From Pelagibacterium flavum (GTDB lineage Bacteria > Pseudomonadota > Alphaproteobacteria > Rhizobiales > Devosiaceae): a DNA stretch of 64,000 nt. The first letter of the stretch is position 1, and every line of letters begins with the position of its first letter. The translations under genes and the position numbers were made by a program. Below are positions 53,427 through 62,400 of the stretch, in pieces. Under the pieces are notes generated by a model. That model did not search any database, was not told the DNA's origin, and saw nothing but the letters and a program-made list of their open reading frames with translations. The stretch lies in contig NZ_CP107716.1 of assembly GCF_025854335.1 (NCBI RefSeq), forward strand, positions 3,031,001 through 3,095,000, in the 5' to 3' direction.

Positions 53427-53455
53427 TATATAACAGACACGTCGGTTATTATCAA
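53427..53455 (-). promoter_or_regulatory. rlmN promoter with palindrome in the spacer
   Basis: Minus strand TTGATA (53455-53450), 17 bases, TATATA (53432-53427). The imperfect 18-base palindrome TAACCGACGTGTCTGTTA (53448-53431) fills the spacer and touches the -10. A bound repressor there would block polymerase. Confidence 0.65.
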
Positions 53456-53531
53456 GTGGAGGTGGTTTGAACGTGTCGATGGGCCATCTGGGGGCGTTCG
53501 CAGGCCAATCTTGGGCTCTGAGTGTACTAGA

Positions 53532-53551
53532 CCCCGGCTCAAGGGCCGGGG
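53532..53551. repeat. Intergenic hairpin of REP type
   Basis: CCCCGGC (53532-53538) and GCCGGGG (53545-53551) with a six-base loop, followed by TGACGG. It lies between the divergently oriented rlmN start and the end of the MarR-GNAT gene; it may terminate the latter. Confidence 0.5.
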
Positions 53552-53656
53552 TGACGGCGGGGGATTTGAGGGTGGGGGAAACGGCTGCGCCGCCCGATGC
53601 TGGATCGCGAGCATGGCCGGGGTTTGGCTGCGGTGGAGCTTGATGTGCGCTCGAAG

Positions 53657-54532
53657 CTACAGGCGTTTTTCGAAGAAGAAGTCCGGATAGGGATCGTCGT
53701 TGAACCGATCGATTTCGGTCCAGCCGGTCTTGCGGTACATGGCGATTGCTTCGGGGAGCGCGCGATTGGTGTCGAGGCGAAGCACGGTGACGCCAAGGTC
53801 ACGGGCATTGGCTTCCACGGCGGCCATCAGGCGATGGGCGAGACCGAGGCCACGAGCTGAAGGGGCGACCCAGAGCCGTTTGATTTCGGCATAGCCCCTA
53901 TCGGTCCCCTTGAGGCCGACGCAGCCGATGGGCAGGCCGTCGGAAATCGCCAGGATGAACGCACCTCGCGGGCGGATCATGTCGATTGCGTCAGGGTCCG
54001 CGGAACGTTTGACGTCGAAGCCTTCCTCAAATCGGCGCGCCAGTTCCTCGTAATATTGCCGCAGGCAGAAGCGTGCAGGTTCACTGCGCGGATCGACTTC
54101 CTCGAGCGCGATCCGGTCGCGGCCGAGGGCAGAGGCGACCATATCCATGGCAGCCAGAAGCGCCTCGGGGTGCGGGTGCCGGTCCAGCAGGGCTTCGGCG
54201 CGTGAGTTGGAAATCTCCTCATAGGCTGCAAATTCGTCTTGGCCGGCCGAGGTCAGGACAAGGCGGCGCCGGCGACCGTCTTGCGGGTCGGGCCGGGTCT
54301 CGACCAGCCCTTCATCCTCCAGACCGCGCAGGAGGCGGCTCATCAGGCCCGAGTCGAGACCGAGATAATCGCGCAATTGGGTGATGTCGGCGCGACCGTG
54401 GCCGATGGCGTTGAGCACGCGGGCCGAGCCGAGCGGCCGTCCGCGACCAAGAAAGGAATCGTCGAGCGCGCCGACCTCGGAGGTGACGGCGCGGGAGAAA
54501 CGGCGGAAACGAGCAATCGGATCGTGCGACAT
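53657..54532 (-). CDS. MarR-GNAT fusion: regulator with acetyltransferase domain
   Basis: 291 residues. Residues about 20-135 form a MarR winged helix (DITQLRDYLGLDSGLMSRLL; DPQDGRRRRLVLTSAG). The rest is a GNAT domain with the acetyl-CoA loop RLWVAPSARGLGLAHRLM and C-terminal WTEIDRFNDDPYP. This fusion is a known architecture. The start codon directly abuts a 24-bp perfect palindrome (54533-54556), leaving no room for a ribosome-binding site, so the message may be leaderless and is probably autoregulated. Substrate of the acetyltransferase unknown. Confidence 0.88.
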   Translation of the reverse strand: MSHDPIARFRRFSRAVTSEVGALDDSFLGRGRPLGSARVLNAIGHGRADITQLRDYLGLDSGLMSRLLRGLEDEGLVETRPDPQDGRRRRLVLTSAGQDEFAAYEEISNSRAEALLDRHPHPEALLAAMDMVASALGRDRIALEEVDPRSEPARFCLRQYYEELARRFEEGFDVKRSADPDAIDMIRPRGAFILAISDGLPIGCVGLKGTDRGYAEIKRLWVAPSARGLGLAHRLMAAVEANARDLGVTVLRLDTNRALPEAIAMYRKTGWTEIDRFNDDPYPDFFFEKRL

Positions 54533-54556
54533 GATAGCTGACTTAAGTCAGCTATC
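54533..54556. promoter_or_regulatory. 24-bp perfect palindrome abutting the MarR-GNAT start codon
   Basis: The centre is TGACTTAAGTCA (54539-54550) with flanking GATAGC and GCTATC. It occupies the bases immediately upstream of the ATG, the expected place for an autorepressor site of a leaderless message. Confidence 0.8.
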
Positions 54557-54564
54557 TGCATCCG

Positions 54565-55146
54565 TCAATCGAAATGGTGGTCGGGATAGAGAACCGACAG
54601 GATGCGGCGGGTTTGATCGATGACGAAAGTGTTGAGCGGCCCCTGTTTGGCGATCAGCCATTGCATGCAGGCACCCTGGATGACCGACTGGATAAGCGAT
54701 GCGGCAATGGCGGGATCGTGTGGTTCACCGGGCAGGCGTTCGTGGATGGCGGTGAGGACAAGCGCGTTGCGTTCCCGCGCCAGGCGATTGAGCTCTTGGT
54801 CGACGACGTCGTTCCATTCGAGCAGCAGATAGCCGGCGAAATCGTCCCCTGCTCCCATGCCGTCGATGAGATCGGTCAGCATCGCCCAAAGCGGATCGAG
54901 GCCGATCTCTTTCGGGGCGGCGGCGAAATAGTCGCGAACCTCTTGCGTGGAGCGCTCCATAACCTTGAAATGAAGGGTTTTCTTATCGGTAAAGCGCTGG
55001 ATCAGGGCGGCGCGTGAAATGCCGACTTCATTTGCCACGTCACTGAGGGTGAAGCTCGAAGGCCCCTTTGTCAGCAGCACCTTTTGGGCGGCGGCCAGGA
55101 TCGTGTTGTCAGAATGAAGCTTGGGTCTGGGCATCGGGGCGTCCAT
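54565..55146 (-). CDS. TetR family regulator
   Basis: 193 residues. HTH in FTLSDVANEVGISRAALIQRF. The stop at 54565 lies just upstream of the palindrome of the MarR-GNAT gene, so both are on the same strand and may be partly co-transcribed. No obvious target beside itself; the lipid kinase follows on the same strand upstream. Start M1 versus M5 (MPRPKLHSD, 55134) is open. Confidence 0.82.
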   Translation of the reverse strand: MDAPMPRPKLHSDNTILAAAQKVLLTKGPSSFTLSDVANEVGISRAALIQRFTDKKTLHFKVMERSTQEVRDYFAAAPKEIGLDPLWAMLTDLIDGMGAGDDFAGYLLLEWNDVVDQELNRLARERNALVLTAIHERLPGEPHDPAIAASLIQSVIQGACMQWLIAKQGPLNTFVIDQTRRILSVLYPDHHFD

Positions 55147-55193
55147 CGTGGTCGCCTCTTCGATGACAGAGAGCGGTCCGGTTTGGCAAGGCT

Positions 55194-56099
55194 TTACGCC
55201 GCAGCATTGCCTTCGGGCACGAAGACCGTGATGGCTTTGGGACGGATTTCGAAGCGGGCGGGCGTTTTGGTTATGATGTCGCCATCGACATTGACGTCCA
55301 TGGGTTGGGCGGTGCGCAACTCAAACGCGACGCATTTTTCGGTGCGCACCTCGCGCCAGGTACCATGCGTGCCGCGACGGAAGGCTCCGAGCATTGTGAC
55401 CAGTTGCCAGACGTCACGGGCTTCAAGACTGTAGAGGTCGAGCGTGCCGTCATCGATCGTCGCGTCGGCCTCCACAACCGTTCCGCCGCCATAATAGCGG
55501 CCATTGCCGACCGCGACCTGGAGCGTCTTGACCTTTGAGGTGCCGCTGGAACTGACGATTTCAGCGTGAAAGGGATGGGCGGTCGAGGCGATCTTGAGGG
55601 CTGTCATTGCATAGCCGAGCTTGCCCCAGCGGCGCTTTGTGCCCTTGTCGAGCTTGTTTGCCAGTTCGGCGGAAAGCCCGATGCTCGCTACGTTGAAAAA
55701 CGGCCGGCCATTGACCAGACCGACATCGATCGTACGGGTGTGGCCTGCAGCGATGATATCGGCTGCGGTCGCAAAATTTTCCGGAATGTGGAGCGTGCGC
55801 GCCAGATCGTTCGCGGTGCCCATTGGAATGATGCCCATGGGCAGGCCGGTCTCGATAACAGCCGGGGCCGCCGCGTTCATCGTACCATCGCCGCCGCAGA
55901 CGATGACCAAATCCACTTCATGGCGACGACGGGCGATATCGGCAGCCAGTTCCTCCGGACTCTGGAAACGCTCGATCACGACCTCAAGGCCGAGAAAGCG
56001 CAGCCGTTTGGCGATCGGCTCTACAGCTTCGCTGCCGCGCCTTGCATTGGGATTGACCAGCATCAGGGCGCGGCGGATCTTGGGCGGAACAGGGCTCAT
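55194..56099 (-). CDS. Lipid kinase of the diacylglycerol kinase/YegS family
   Basis: 301 residues. DAGK catalytic motif VIVCGGDGTMNAAAPAV, PMGTANDLART, and later VDVNVDGDIITKTP-like C-terminal (PMDVNVDGD). Such enzymes phosphorylate diacylglycerol, sphingoid or phosphatidylglycerol lipids on the membrane. There is no membrane helix, so membrane association would be peripheral. The exact lipid is unknown. Confidence 0.88.
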   Translation of the reverse strand: MSPVPPKIRRALMLVNPNARRGSEAVEPIAKRLRFLGLEVVIERFQSPEELAADIARRRHEVDLVIVCGGDGTMNAAAPAVIETGLPMGIIPMGTANDLARTLHIPENFATAADIIAAGHTRTIDVGLVNGRPFFNVASIGLSAELANKLDKGTKRRWGKLGYAMTALKIASTAHPFHAEIVSSSGTSKVKTLQVAVGNGRYYGGGTVVEADATIDDGTLDLYSLEARDVWQLVTMLGAFRRGTHGTWREVRTEKCVAFELRTAQPMDVNVDGDIITKTPARFEIRPKAITVFVPEGNAAA

Positions 56100-56189
56100 G
56101 GTGACACTTTCGACAAGAGGCCGGAACGATGAAAGCCGTTGTTAATGTGCCATATAGGGTGAATTTGCGGCGGTCACCTTACCGTTTGC

Positions 56190-57230
56190 TCATGTTGACC
56201 ATTCGAGAACGATCTTGCCTGCGCCGCCCTGGATGGCGGACTGGAAGGCGGTGTCGAACTCGGTGGCAGGGAACCGGTTGGTGATGACCGGGCGGATATC
56301 GAGCCCCGACTGGAGCATGGCGAGCATCTTGTGCCAGGTCTCGAACATCTCCCGGCCGTAGATGCCTTTGATGGTGAGCATTTTGAGGACCATCTTGGCA
56401 AAGTCGTATTCAAACGGTTTGGCGGGCAGCCCGAGCATGGCGATCTTGCCGCCCATGACGAGGTGATCGGTCAGCGTGGCCATGGCGGCGGGGGCGCCGC
56501 TCATTTCAAAGCCGACATCGAAGCCTTCATTCATGCCCAGTGATTTCGCGACGGCGCGCAAATCGTCGGATGTGTTGGCGGTGATCACGGCAGGCTCGGT
56601 CTTTCTGGCCAGTTCCAGCCGATTGTCGTTGGGATCGGTAATAACGACATGGCGGGCGCCGACATGTTTCGCCACCGCCGCGCTCATGATGCCGATGGGC
56701 CCGGCGCCGGCGATCAAGACATCCTCGCCCACCAGATCGAAGGCGAGCGCTGTGTGGACGGCGTTGCCGAGCGGATCGAGGATGGACGCCAACTCGTCAT
56801 CTACGCTGTCGGGGAGCGGGACGATATTGAAGGCGGGAATTTTGACGTATTCGGCAAAGGCTCCGGGCAGATTGACGCCGACGCCCTTGGTTTCGGGATC
56901 GAGATGGAAGCGCCCTGCCCGGCTGGCGCGGGATTTGAAACCAATGACATGGCCTTCGCCCGAAACGCGCTGGCCGATCTTGAGGTGGGTCACGTTGGCG
57001 CCGAGCTCAGCAATCGTGCCCGAATATTCATGGCCAACGGTCATGGGTACGGGAACAGCGCCCTGGGCCCAGTTGTCCCATTTATAGATGTGCAGGTCGG
57101 TGCCGCAGATACCGGTCTTGGCGACCTTGACGAGAACGTCGTCGGGACCGATTTGCGGGACCGGCACGTCTTCCATCCACAGGCCCGGTTCGGCTTTGGC
57201 CTTGACGAGAGCTTTCATGGTGCGGGTCAT
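56190..57230 (-). CDS. tdh: L-threonine 3-dehydrogenase
   Basis: 346 residues; start immediately after the kbl stop, with GGAG upstream. Catalytic zinc ligands are intact (Cys42 in KTGICGTDLH; His in MTVGHEYSG). NAD is bound through AGAGPIGIMSAAVAKHVGA. It oxidises threonine to 2-amino-3-oxobutyrate, the substrate of Kbl. The four cysteines of the structural zinc lobe of E. coli TDH are all replaced (Gly97, Ser100, Ser103, Asp111), with the loop length unchanged, so this enzyme lacks that zinc. Confidence 0.93.
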   Translation of the reverse strand: MTRTMKALVKAKAEPGLWMEDVPVPQIGPDDVLVKVAKTGICGTDLHIYKWDNWAQGAVPVPMTVGHEYSGTIAELGANVTHLKIGQRVSGEGHVIGFKSRASRAGRFHLDPETKGVGVNLPGAFAEYVKIPAFNIVPLPDSVDDELASILDPLGNAVHTALAFDLVGEDVLIAGAGPIGIMSAAVAKHVGARHVVITDPNDNRLELARKTEPAVITANTSDDLRAVAKSLGMNEGFDVGFEMSGAPAAMATLTDHLVMGGKIAMLGLPAKPFEYDFAKMVLKMLTIKGIYGREMFETWHKMLAMLQSGLDIRPVITNRFPATEFDTAFQSAIQGGAGKIVLEWST

Positions 57231-58421
57231 TCAGATGGCTCCGAGGTCTTTTCCGGCGCTGATGAAGGCGTCAATGGCAAACGAGATGTTGTCGTCGGAC
57301 AGCCCGGCCGACATCTGGGTGCGGATGCGGGCCTTGCCCTTTGGTACGACCGGGAAGGAGAAGGCGGACACCAGAACCCCCTTGTCCTGCAAGGCCTTGG
57401 CCATGCTCTGGGCCTTGACGGCGTCGTGGAGCATCACGGGAATGATGGGAGTTTCGCCCGGCAGGAGATCGAACCCGGCGTCGGCCAAGGCAGAGCGGAA
57501 GCGTTTGGTGTGCCGGTCGAGCGTCGCGCGGCGGTCATCGGCCTTTTCGGCGATCTCTATGGCTTTTATGGCCCCGGCGGCGACCGACGGCGGGAGGGCG
57601 TTGGAGAAAAGGTAAGGGCGTGCCCGCTGGCGCAGCAGATCTACCACGGGCTGGGGCCCCGCGATGAAGCCGCCCATGGCGCCGCCAAGCGTCTTGCCGA
57701 AGGTGCCGGAGATGATGTCGACGCGGTTGCCTGCACCGGTGAGGGCCGGCGTGCCCCTGCCCTTTTCGCCAAGATGGCCGGTGGCGTGGCATTCGTCGAT
57801 CAGCACGGCGGCCTTGTAGTCTTCGGCGAGGTCACAGATTTCGGGCAATCTAGCGATGTAGCCATCCATGGAAAACACACCATCGGTGACGATGAGCTTG
57901 AAGCGCGCACCATCGTCTTCGGCTGCCTGGAGCTGCAGGCGCAGATCATCCATGTCGGAGGTATGGAAGCGGTAGCGCCGGGCCTTGGAAAGGCGCACAC
58001 CGTCAATGATCGAGGCGTGGTTGAGGGTATCGGAAATCACCGCATCTTCAGGGCCGAGCAGGGTTTCGAAAATGCCGCCATTGGCGTCGAAACACGAACC
58101 GAACAGAATGGCGTCGTCCTTTTCGAGATATCGGGCGACAGTCTGCTCGAGTTCTTTGTGAAGCTCATGGGTTCCGCAGATGAAGCGAACCGAGGCCATG
58201 CCCGAGCCGTATTTTTCCAGTGCCTTGGCGCTGGCCTCGACCACTTCCGGATCATTGGCGAGGCCGAGATAGTTGTTGGCGCACAGATTGACCATGGTGC
58301 GGCCGCCGACGGTGACCTCGCCCTGCTGGGCCGAGCCGATGACCATTTCGGACTTGAAAAGCCCCTCATTACGAATGCCGTCGAGGGTCTGGCTGAGGTG
58401 CTGGGCGAAACCGTCCATCAT
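57231..58421 (-). CDS. kbl: 2-amino-3-ketobutyrate CoA ligase (glycine C-acetyltransferase)
   Basis: 396 residues. Alpha-oxoamine synthase of PLP fold type I; the PLP lysine is in ISGTFGKTLGGAMGGF and DECHATGHLG holds the Asp-His pair. Converts aminoacetoacetate plus CoA to glycine and acetyl-CoA. Operon with tdh, abutting it exactly. An AAGGAG site and the palindrome TTCCAATATATTGGAA lie upstream. Confidence 0.95.
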   Translation of the reverse strand: MMDGFAQHLSQTLDGIRNEGLFKSEMVIGSAQQGEVTVGGRTMVNLCANNYLGLANDPEVVEASAKALEKYGSGMASVRFICGTHELHKELEQTVARYLEKDDAILFGSCFDANGGIFETLLGPEDAVISDTLNHASIIDGVRLSKARRYRFHTSDMDDLRLQLQAAEDDGARFKLIVTDGVFSMDGYIARLPEICDLAEDYKAAVLIDECHATGHLGEKGRGTPALTGAGNRVDIISGTFGKTLGGAMGGFIAGPQPVVDLLRQRARPYLFSNALPPSVAAGAIKAIEIAEKADDRRATLDRHTKRFRSALADAGFDLLPGETPIIPVMLHDAVKAQSMAKALQDKGVLVSAFSFPVVPKGKARIRTQMSAGLSDDNISFAIDAFISAGKDLGAI

Positions 58422-58450
58422 GAGGGCTACTCCTTTTTGTTGGAGGGAGT

Positions 58451-58466
58451 TTCCAATATATTGGAA
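58451..58466. promoter_or_regulatory. 16-bp palindrome upstream of kbl-tdh
   Basis: TTCCAATATATTGGAA, fully symmetric, 30 bases before the kbl start on the minus strand and 12 bases downstream of a TTGACG. A likely operator for the neighbouring XRE-cupin regulator or another threonine-responsive factor. Confidence 0.65.
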
Positions 58467-58550
58467 TTTCCGTCAATGGCATTGGAGGGCCAACGTGACA
58501 GGCGTGGGGAGAGTTGCGGCGTGATGGGAAATGTGGAGGCGCTTGGGGTA

Positions 58551-58578
58551 CTGGATCCCGGATCAAGTCCGGGATGAC
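58551..58578. repeat. REP-like palindromic element
   Basis: CTGGATCCCGG ... CCGGGATGAC with a short loop, the same family as the copy at 19225. It lies at the 3' end of the XRE-cupin gene. Confidence 0.75.
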
Positions 58579-58610
58579 GGTGAGGGCGTGGCACCGGCGA
58601 GCGGAAAAGA

Positions 58611-59180
58611 TCAGTTGTAGAGCACGACGAGCCAACCGCTGGCGACGGCGTCCGAGGTGTTGGAAATGGCGTGAGGCACGTCGGCTGAATAGCGCGCGAC
58701 TTCGCCGGCTGTCAGGGCGGTCGTCGTTTCGCCACTGGTGATGGCGATCCCGTCGGTGAGCGCTGTGAAATGCTCGCGGGTCCGGGGGGCGTGGGGGGCG
58801 CTGACAAGAGCGCCGCCGGGCTCGATTTCTACCTGATACCATTCGGTCTTGCCGGCCAGGGCCGGCGGGGAGAGAATTTTCAGCCTACAAGCGCCATCGG
58901 GGGAGGCGATCAACGGAACATGATCGGCAGGAACGATGTCGATAAGTGCCGATTTCCGGGCCACCGCATCGCCGGACACGAGATCGGAAAATTCGATATT
59001 GAGGGCCTGGGTGAGACTCCAGACAACCGCGAATGTGGGATTGGTTTCGCTCCGCTCGATCTGGCTGAGCATGGAGCGCGACACGCCGGACAGTTTGGCC
59101 AGCTGCTCGAGCGTCAGATGCCGCGACTTGCGGGCCATCTGGATCACCGGGCCGATCTGTGGTGGGGTCGTTTCGCTCAT
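58611..59180 (-). CDS. XRE-cupin transcriptional regulator
   Basis: 189 residues. N-terminal XRE helix-turn-helix (LTLEQLAKLSGVSRSMLSQI) and C-terminal cupin sensor (WYQVEIEPGGALVSAPHAPR; GEVARYSADVPHAISN). The class typically senses an amino acid or small metabolite. It stands between the threonine operon and putA, divergent from putA, so it may control either or both. Palindromes are found at 58451-58466 (near kbl) and 59213-59226 (near its own start). Confidence 0.87.
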   Translation of the reverse strand: MSETTPPQIGPVIQMARKSRHLTLEQLAKLSGVSRSMLSQIERSETNPTFAVVWSLTQALNIEFSDLVSGDAVARKSALIDIVPADHVPLIASPDGACRLKILSPPALAGKTEWYQVEIEPGGALVSAPHAPRTREHFTALTDGIAITSGETTTALTAGEVARYSADVPHAISNTSDAVASGWLVVLYN

Positions 59181-59212
59181 GAATTAACGCTTTTAGAGAG
59201 GAAACGCTGGGG

Positions 59213-59226
59213 CGGCAATATTGCCG
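59213..59226. promoter_or_regulatory. Palindrome in the XRE-cupin/putA intergenic region
   Basis: CGGCAATATTGCCG, 14 bases fully symmetric, 33 bases before the XRE-cupin start. It shares the CAATA/TATTG arms with the kbl palindrome but with two bases less between them. Candidate autoregulatory site. Confidence 0.5.
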
Positions 59227-59437
59227 GCGGAGGTGGAGAATCGCCCGAAACTTCGCATGACGAACGTCATGAAGACGTCGTGTTCTGACAAATTCTGCAC
59301 AGTTGATGCCATATAGCTCGAAATTCCGTATTTTTTACGAGTTTCTTCGCCCTTATCTCCTAGACCTCCGATGAAACTCGCTTAGTTTCCGCAGCATTCA
59401 AGGCATATGCCCGCGCACTCGGGCCAGAGGAGACGTC

Positions 59438-62400
59438 ATGTCCATATCGGTATCCCAGACTTCCCCGTTCGAAGCGTTTTCGGACAGGCCCATAAAGACC
59501 GATACGGCACTGCGCGAAGCCATCACTTCAGCCTATCGGCTGCCTGAACCCGAGATCGTTCCGGCACTGATCGACGCGGCAGCGGTTAAGCCGGAACAGG
59601 CCAGGGCCATTCGTGCGATTGCCGAGAAGGCCGTTCGGGGCATCCGCGCCAAGGGTGCCGGGGCCGGTGTCGAGGGGCTGATGCATGAATATGCCCTGTC
59701 GAGCCAGGAGGGCATCGCGCTCATGTGCCTGGCCGAAGCGCTGCTGCGGACGCCGGACAACTCCACGCGCGACCTGTTGATTGCCGACAAGATTGCGCCG
59801 GGCAACTGGCAAAAGCATCTCGGGCTCGACCGCTCGGTCTTTGTCAACGCGGCGACATGGGGGCTGGTGGTAACCGGAAAACTGGTGACGCCGGTCGATG
59901 AGTCGGGATTGTCGAATGCGCTGTCGCGGATCGTAGCACGGTCGGGCGAGCCGGTGATCCGGGCCGGCGTGAAGATGGCGATGCGGATGCTGGGGGAACA
60001 GTTCGTTGCCGGGCAGGATATCGGCGAAGCAATCAAGAACGCGAGATCGTGGGAAGCCAAAGGATTTGGCTATTCCTACGATATGCTCGGAGAGGCGGCG
60101 ACCACCGCGCACGACGCGGACCGGTATATGGGCGAATATGTCGAGGCAATTCATGCCATTGGCAGAGGGGCTGCTGGCAAGGGCCCGTATGCGGGGCCGG
60201 GCATTTCAATCAAACTTTCCGCGCTGCATCCGCGATATGCCCGCACCAAATATGGGCGGGTGATGGCCGAATTGCTTCCGCGGCTCAAGGAACTGGCGGC
60301 ATTGGCCAAGTCCTACGACATCGGGCTCAATATCGATGCCGAGGAGATGGACCGGCTCGAACTCTCGCTTGATCTGCTCGAAGCATTGGCCACCGATCCG
60401 GATTTCGATGGCTGGAACGGGATTGGATTTGTGGTTCAGGCCTATTCCAAGCGCTGCCCATTCGTTCTGGACTGGATCATCGATCTTGCAAGGCGCTCGA
60501 GCCACAGGATCATGGTGCGTCTGGTCAAGGGAGCCTATTGGGACAGCGAGATCAAGCGCGCTCAGATAGATGGGCTGGAAGATTTTCCGGTGTTCACCCG
60601 CAAGGTCCATACCGATGTGAGCTATATCGCCTGCGCCAAGAAGCTGCTGGCGGCCCGCGACGTGATATTTCCGCAGTTTGCCACCCACAATGCCCAGACC
60701 ATGGCGACGATTTATGAACTCGCCGGACCCGATTTCGCGGTTGGCAGTTACGAATTCCAGTGCCTGCACGGCATGGGCGAGCCGCTTTATGAGCAGGTGG
60801 TACCCAAGGACAAGCTGAACCGTCCCTGCCGCATTTATGCGCCGGTGGGAAGCCATGAAACGCTGCTGGCCTATCTGGTGCGGCGACTGCTTGAGAACGG
60901 GGCCAATTCGAGCTTTGTCAATCAGATCGCCGATGAGGACGTGCCTGTGGACCGGCTGATTGCCGATCCGGTGGAAGTCGCGCGCCAGATTTCGCCGCTC
61001 GGTGCTCCCCACGAACAGATCGATCTGCCCAAGGACATTCTGGCCGCCGGGCGGCGCAATTCGCGCGGGATCGATCTGTCCAACGAACAGGCTTTGCGGG
61101 CGTTGGAAAAGAGCCTCAAGGCAGGTGCGGAACGGTCATGGGTTGCCAAATCGGAGGATGCCAAGGGCGAGAGCCGGCCCGTGCTCAACCCGGCCGACCA
61201 TCGCGACGTGGTGGGCGAAGTGATCGAACCTTCAGTGGACCAGATCGACGCAATCATGGCCAGGGCACAGCGCGCCGCACCGGGATGGGCGGCAACACCG
61301 CCCGCCGAGCGCGGCGCCATGTTGATGCGGGCGGCAGGCGCCATGGAAAGCCAGATGGAAATCTTCATGTCGCTGGCCATGCGCGAGGCGGGCAAGACTG
61401 CAGCCAATGCGATCGCCGAAGTTCGCGAGGCCGTTGATTTCCTGCGCTATTATGGCAAGCAGGTCAAAGAGACCTTTGCCAACGATACCCATATCCCGCT
61501 CGGGCCGATGGTGTGCATTTCACCGTGGAATTTCCCGCTGGCGATCTTTACCGGACAGATGTCGGCTGCGCTGGTGGCGGGCAACCCCGTAATCGCCAAA
61601 CCAGCCGAAGAGACGCCACTGATTGCCCAACTGGCCGTGGATTTGATGCACGCGGCCGGGGTGCCCGCCGACGTGCTTCAGTTTGCACCGGGTGATGGCA
61701 AGGTGGGCGCTGCGCTGGTCGGGCATGAAGCGACTTCCGGTGTGATGTTTACCGGCTCGACCGAAGTGGCGCACCTGATCCAGAAGCAGCTTGCCGGACG
61801 GACCCTGTCGAACGGCGCGCCGATTCCGCTGGTGGCGGAAACCGGCGGACAGAACGCTCTGGTCGTCGACTCTTCGGCACTGACCGAACAGGTGGTGCTG
61901 GACGTTCTGGCTTCCGCTTTCGACAGCGCGGGACAACGCTGTTCGGCGTTGCGCGTTTTGTGCCTGCAAGAAGAAGTGGCCGACAAGACGCTGGATATGC
62001 TCAAGGGTGCCATGGGGCAGCTCGATATGGGCAATCCCGACAGGCTGACCGTTGACGTGGGACCAGTGATCACCGCTGAAGCGCGCGATGGGATCAATGC
62101 CCATATCGAGGAGATGCGAGGCAGGGGCCGAGCGGTGACACAGCTTGGGCTGCCAACACTGGCGCAACAGGGGACATATGTGCCCCCGACCTTGATCGAG
62201 ATCAACGATATCCTTGAGCTCGGGCGCGAGGTGTTCGGGCCGGTGCTGCACGTGGTGCGGTTCCAACGCAAGAACCTCGATGCACTGATCGAAAAGATCA
62301 ACGCGCTGGGATATGGGCTGACCTTTGGGCTGCATACGCGGATCGACACGACGATTGCCGAGGTCTCGTCCAAGATCGAGGTCGGCAACATCTACGTCAA

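Noticed and set aside
56649-58577. 642-codon open frame on the plus strand opposite tdh and kbl
   Set aside because: It is the antisense shadow of two clear enzymes in GC-rich DNA; its product is Gly/His/Arg-rich with no domain.
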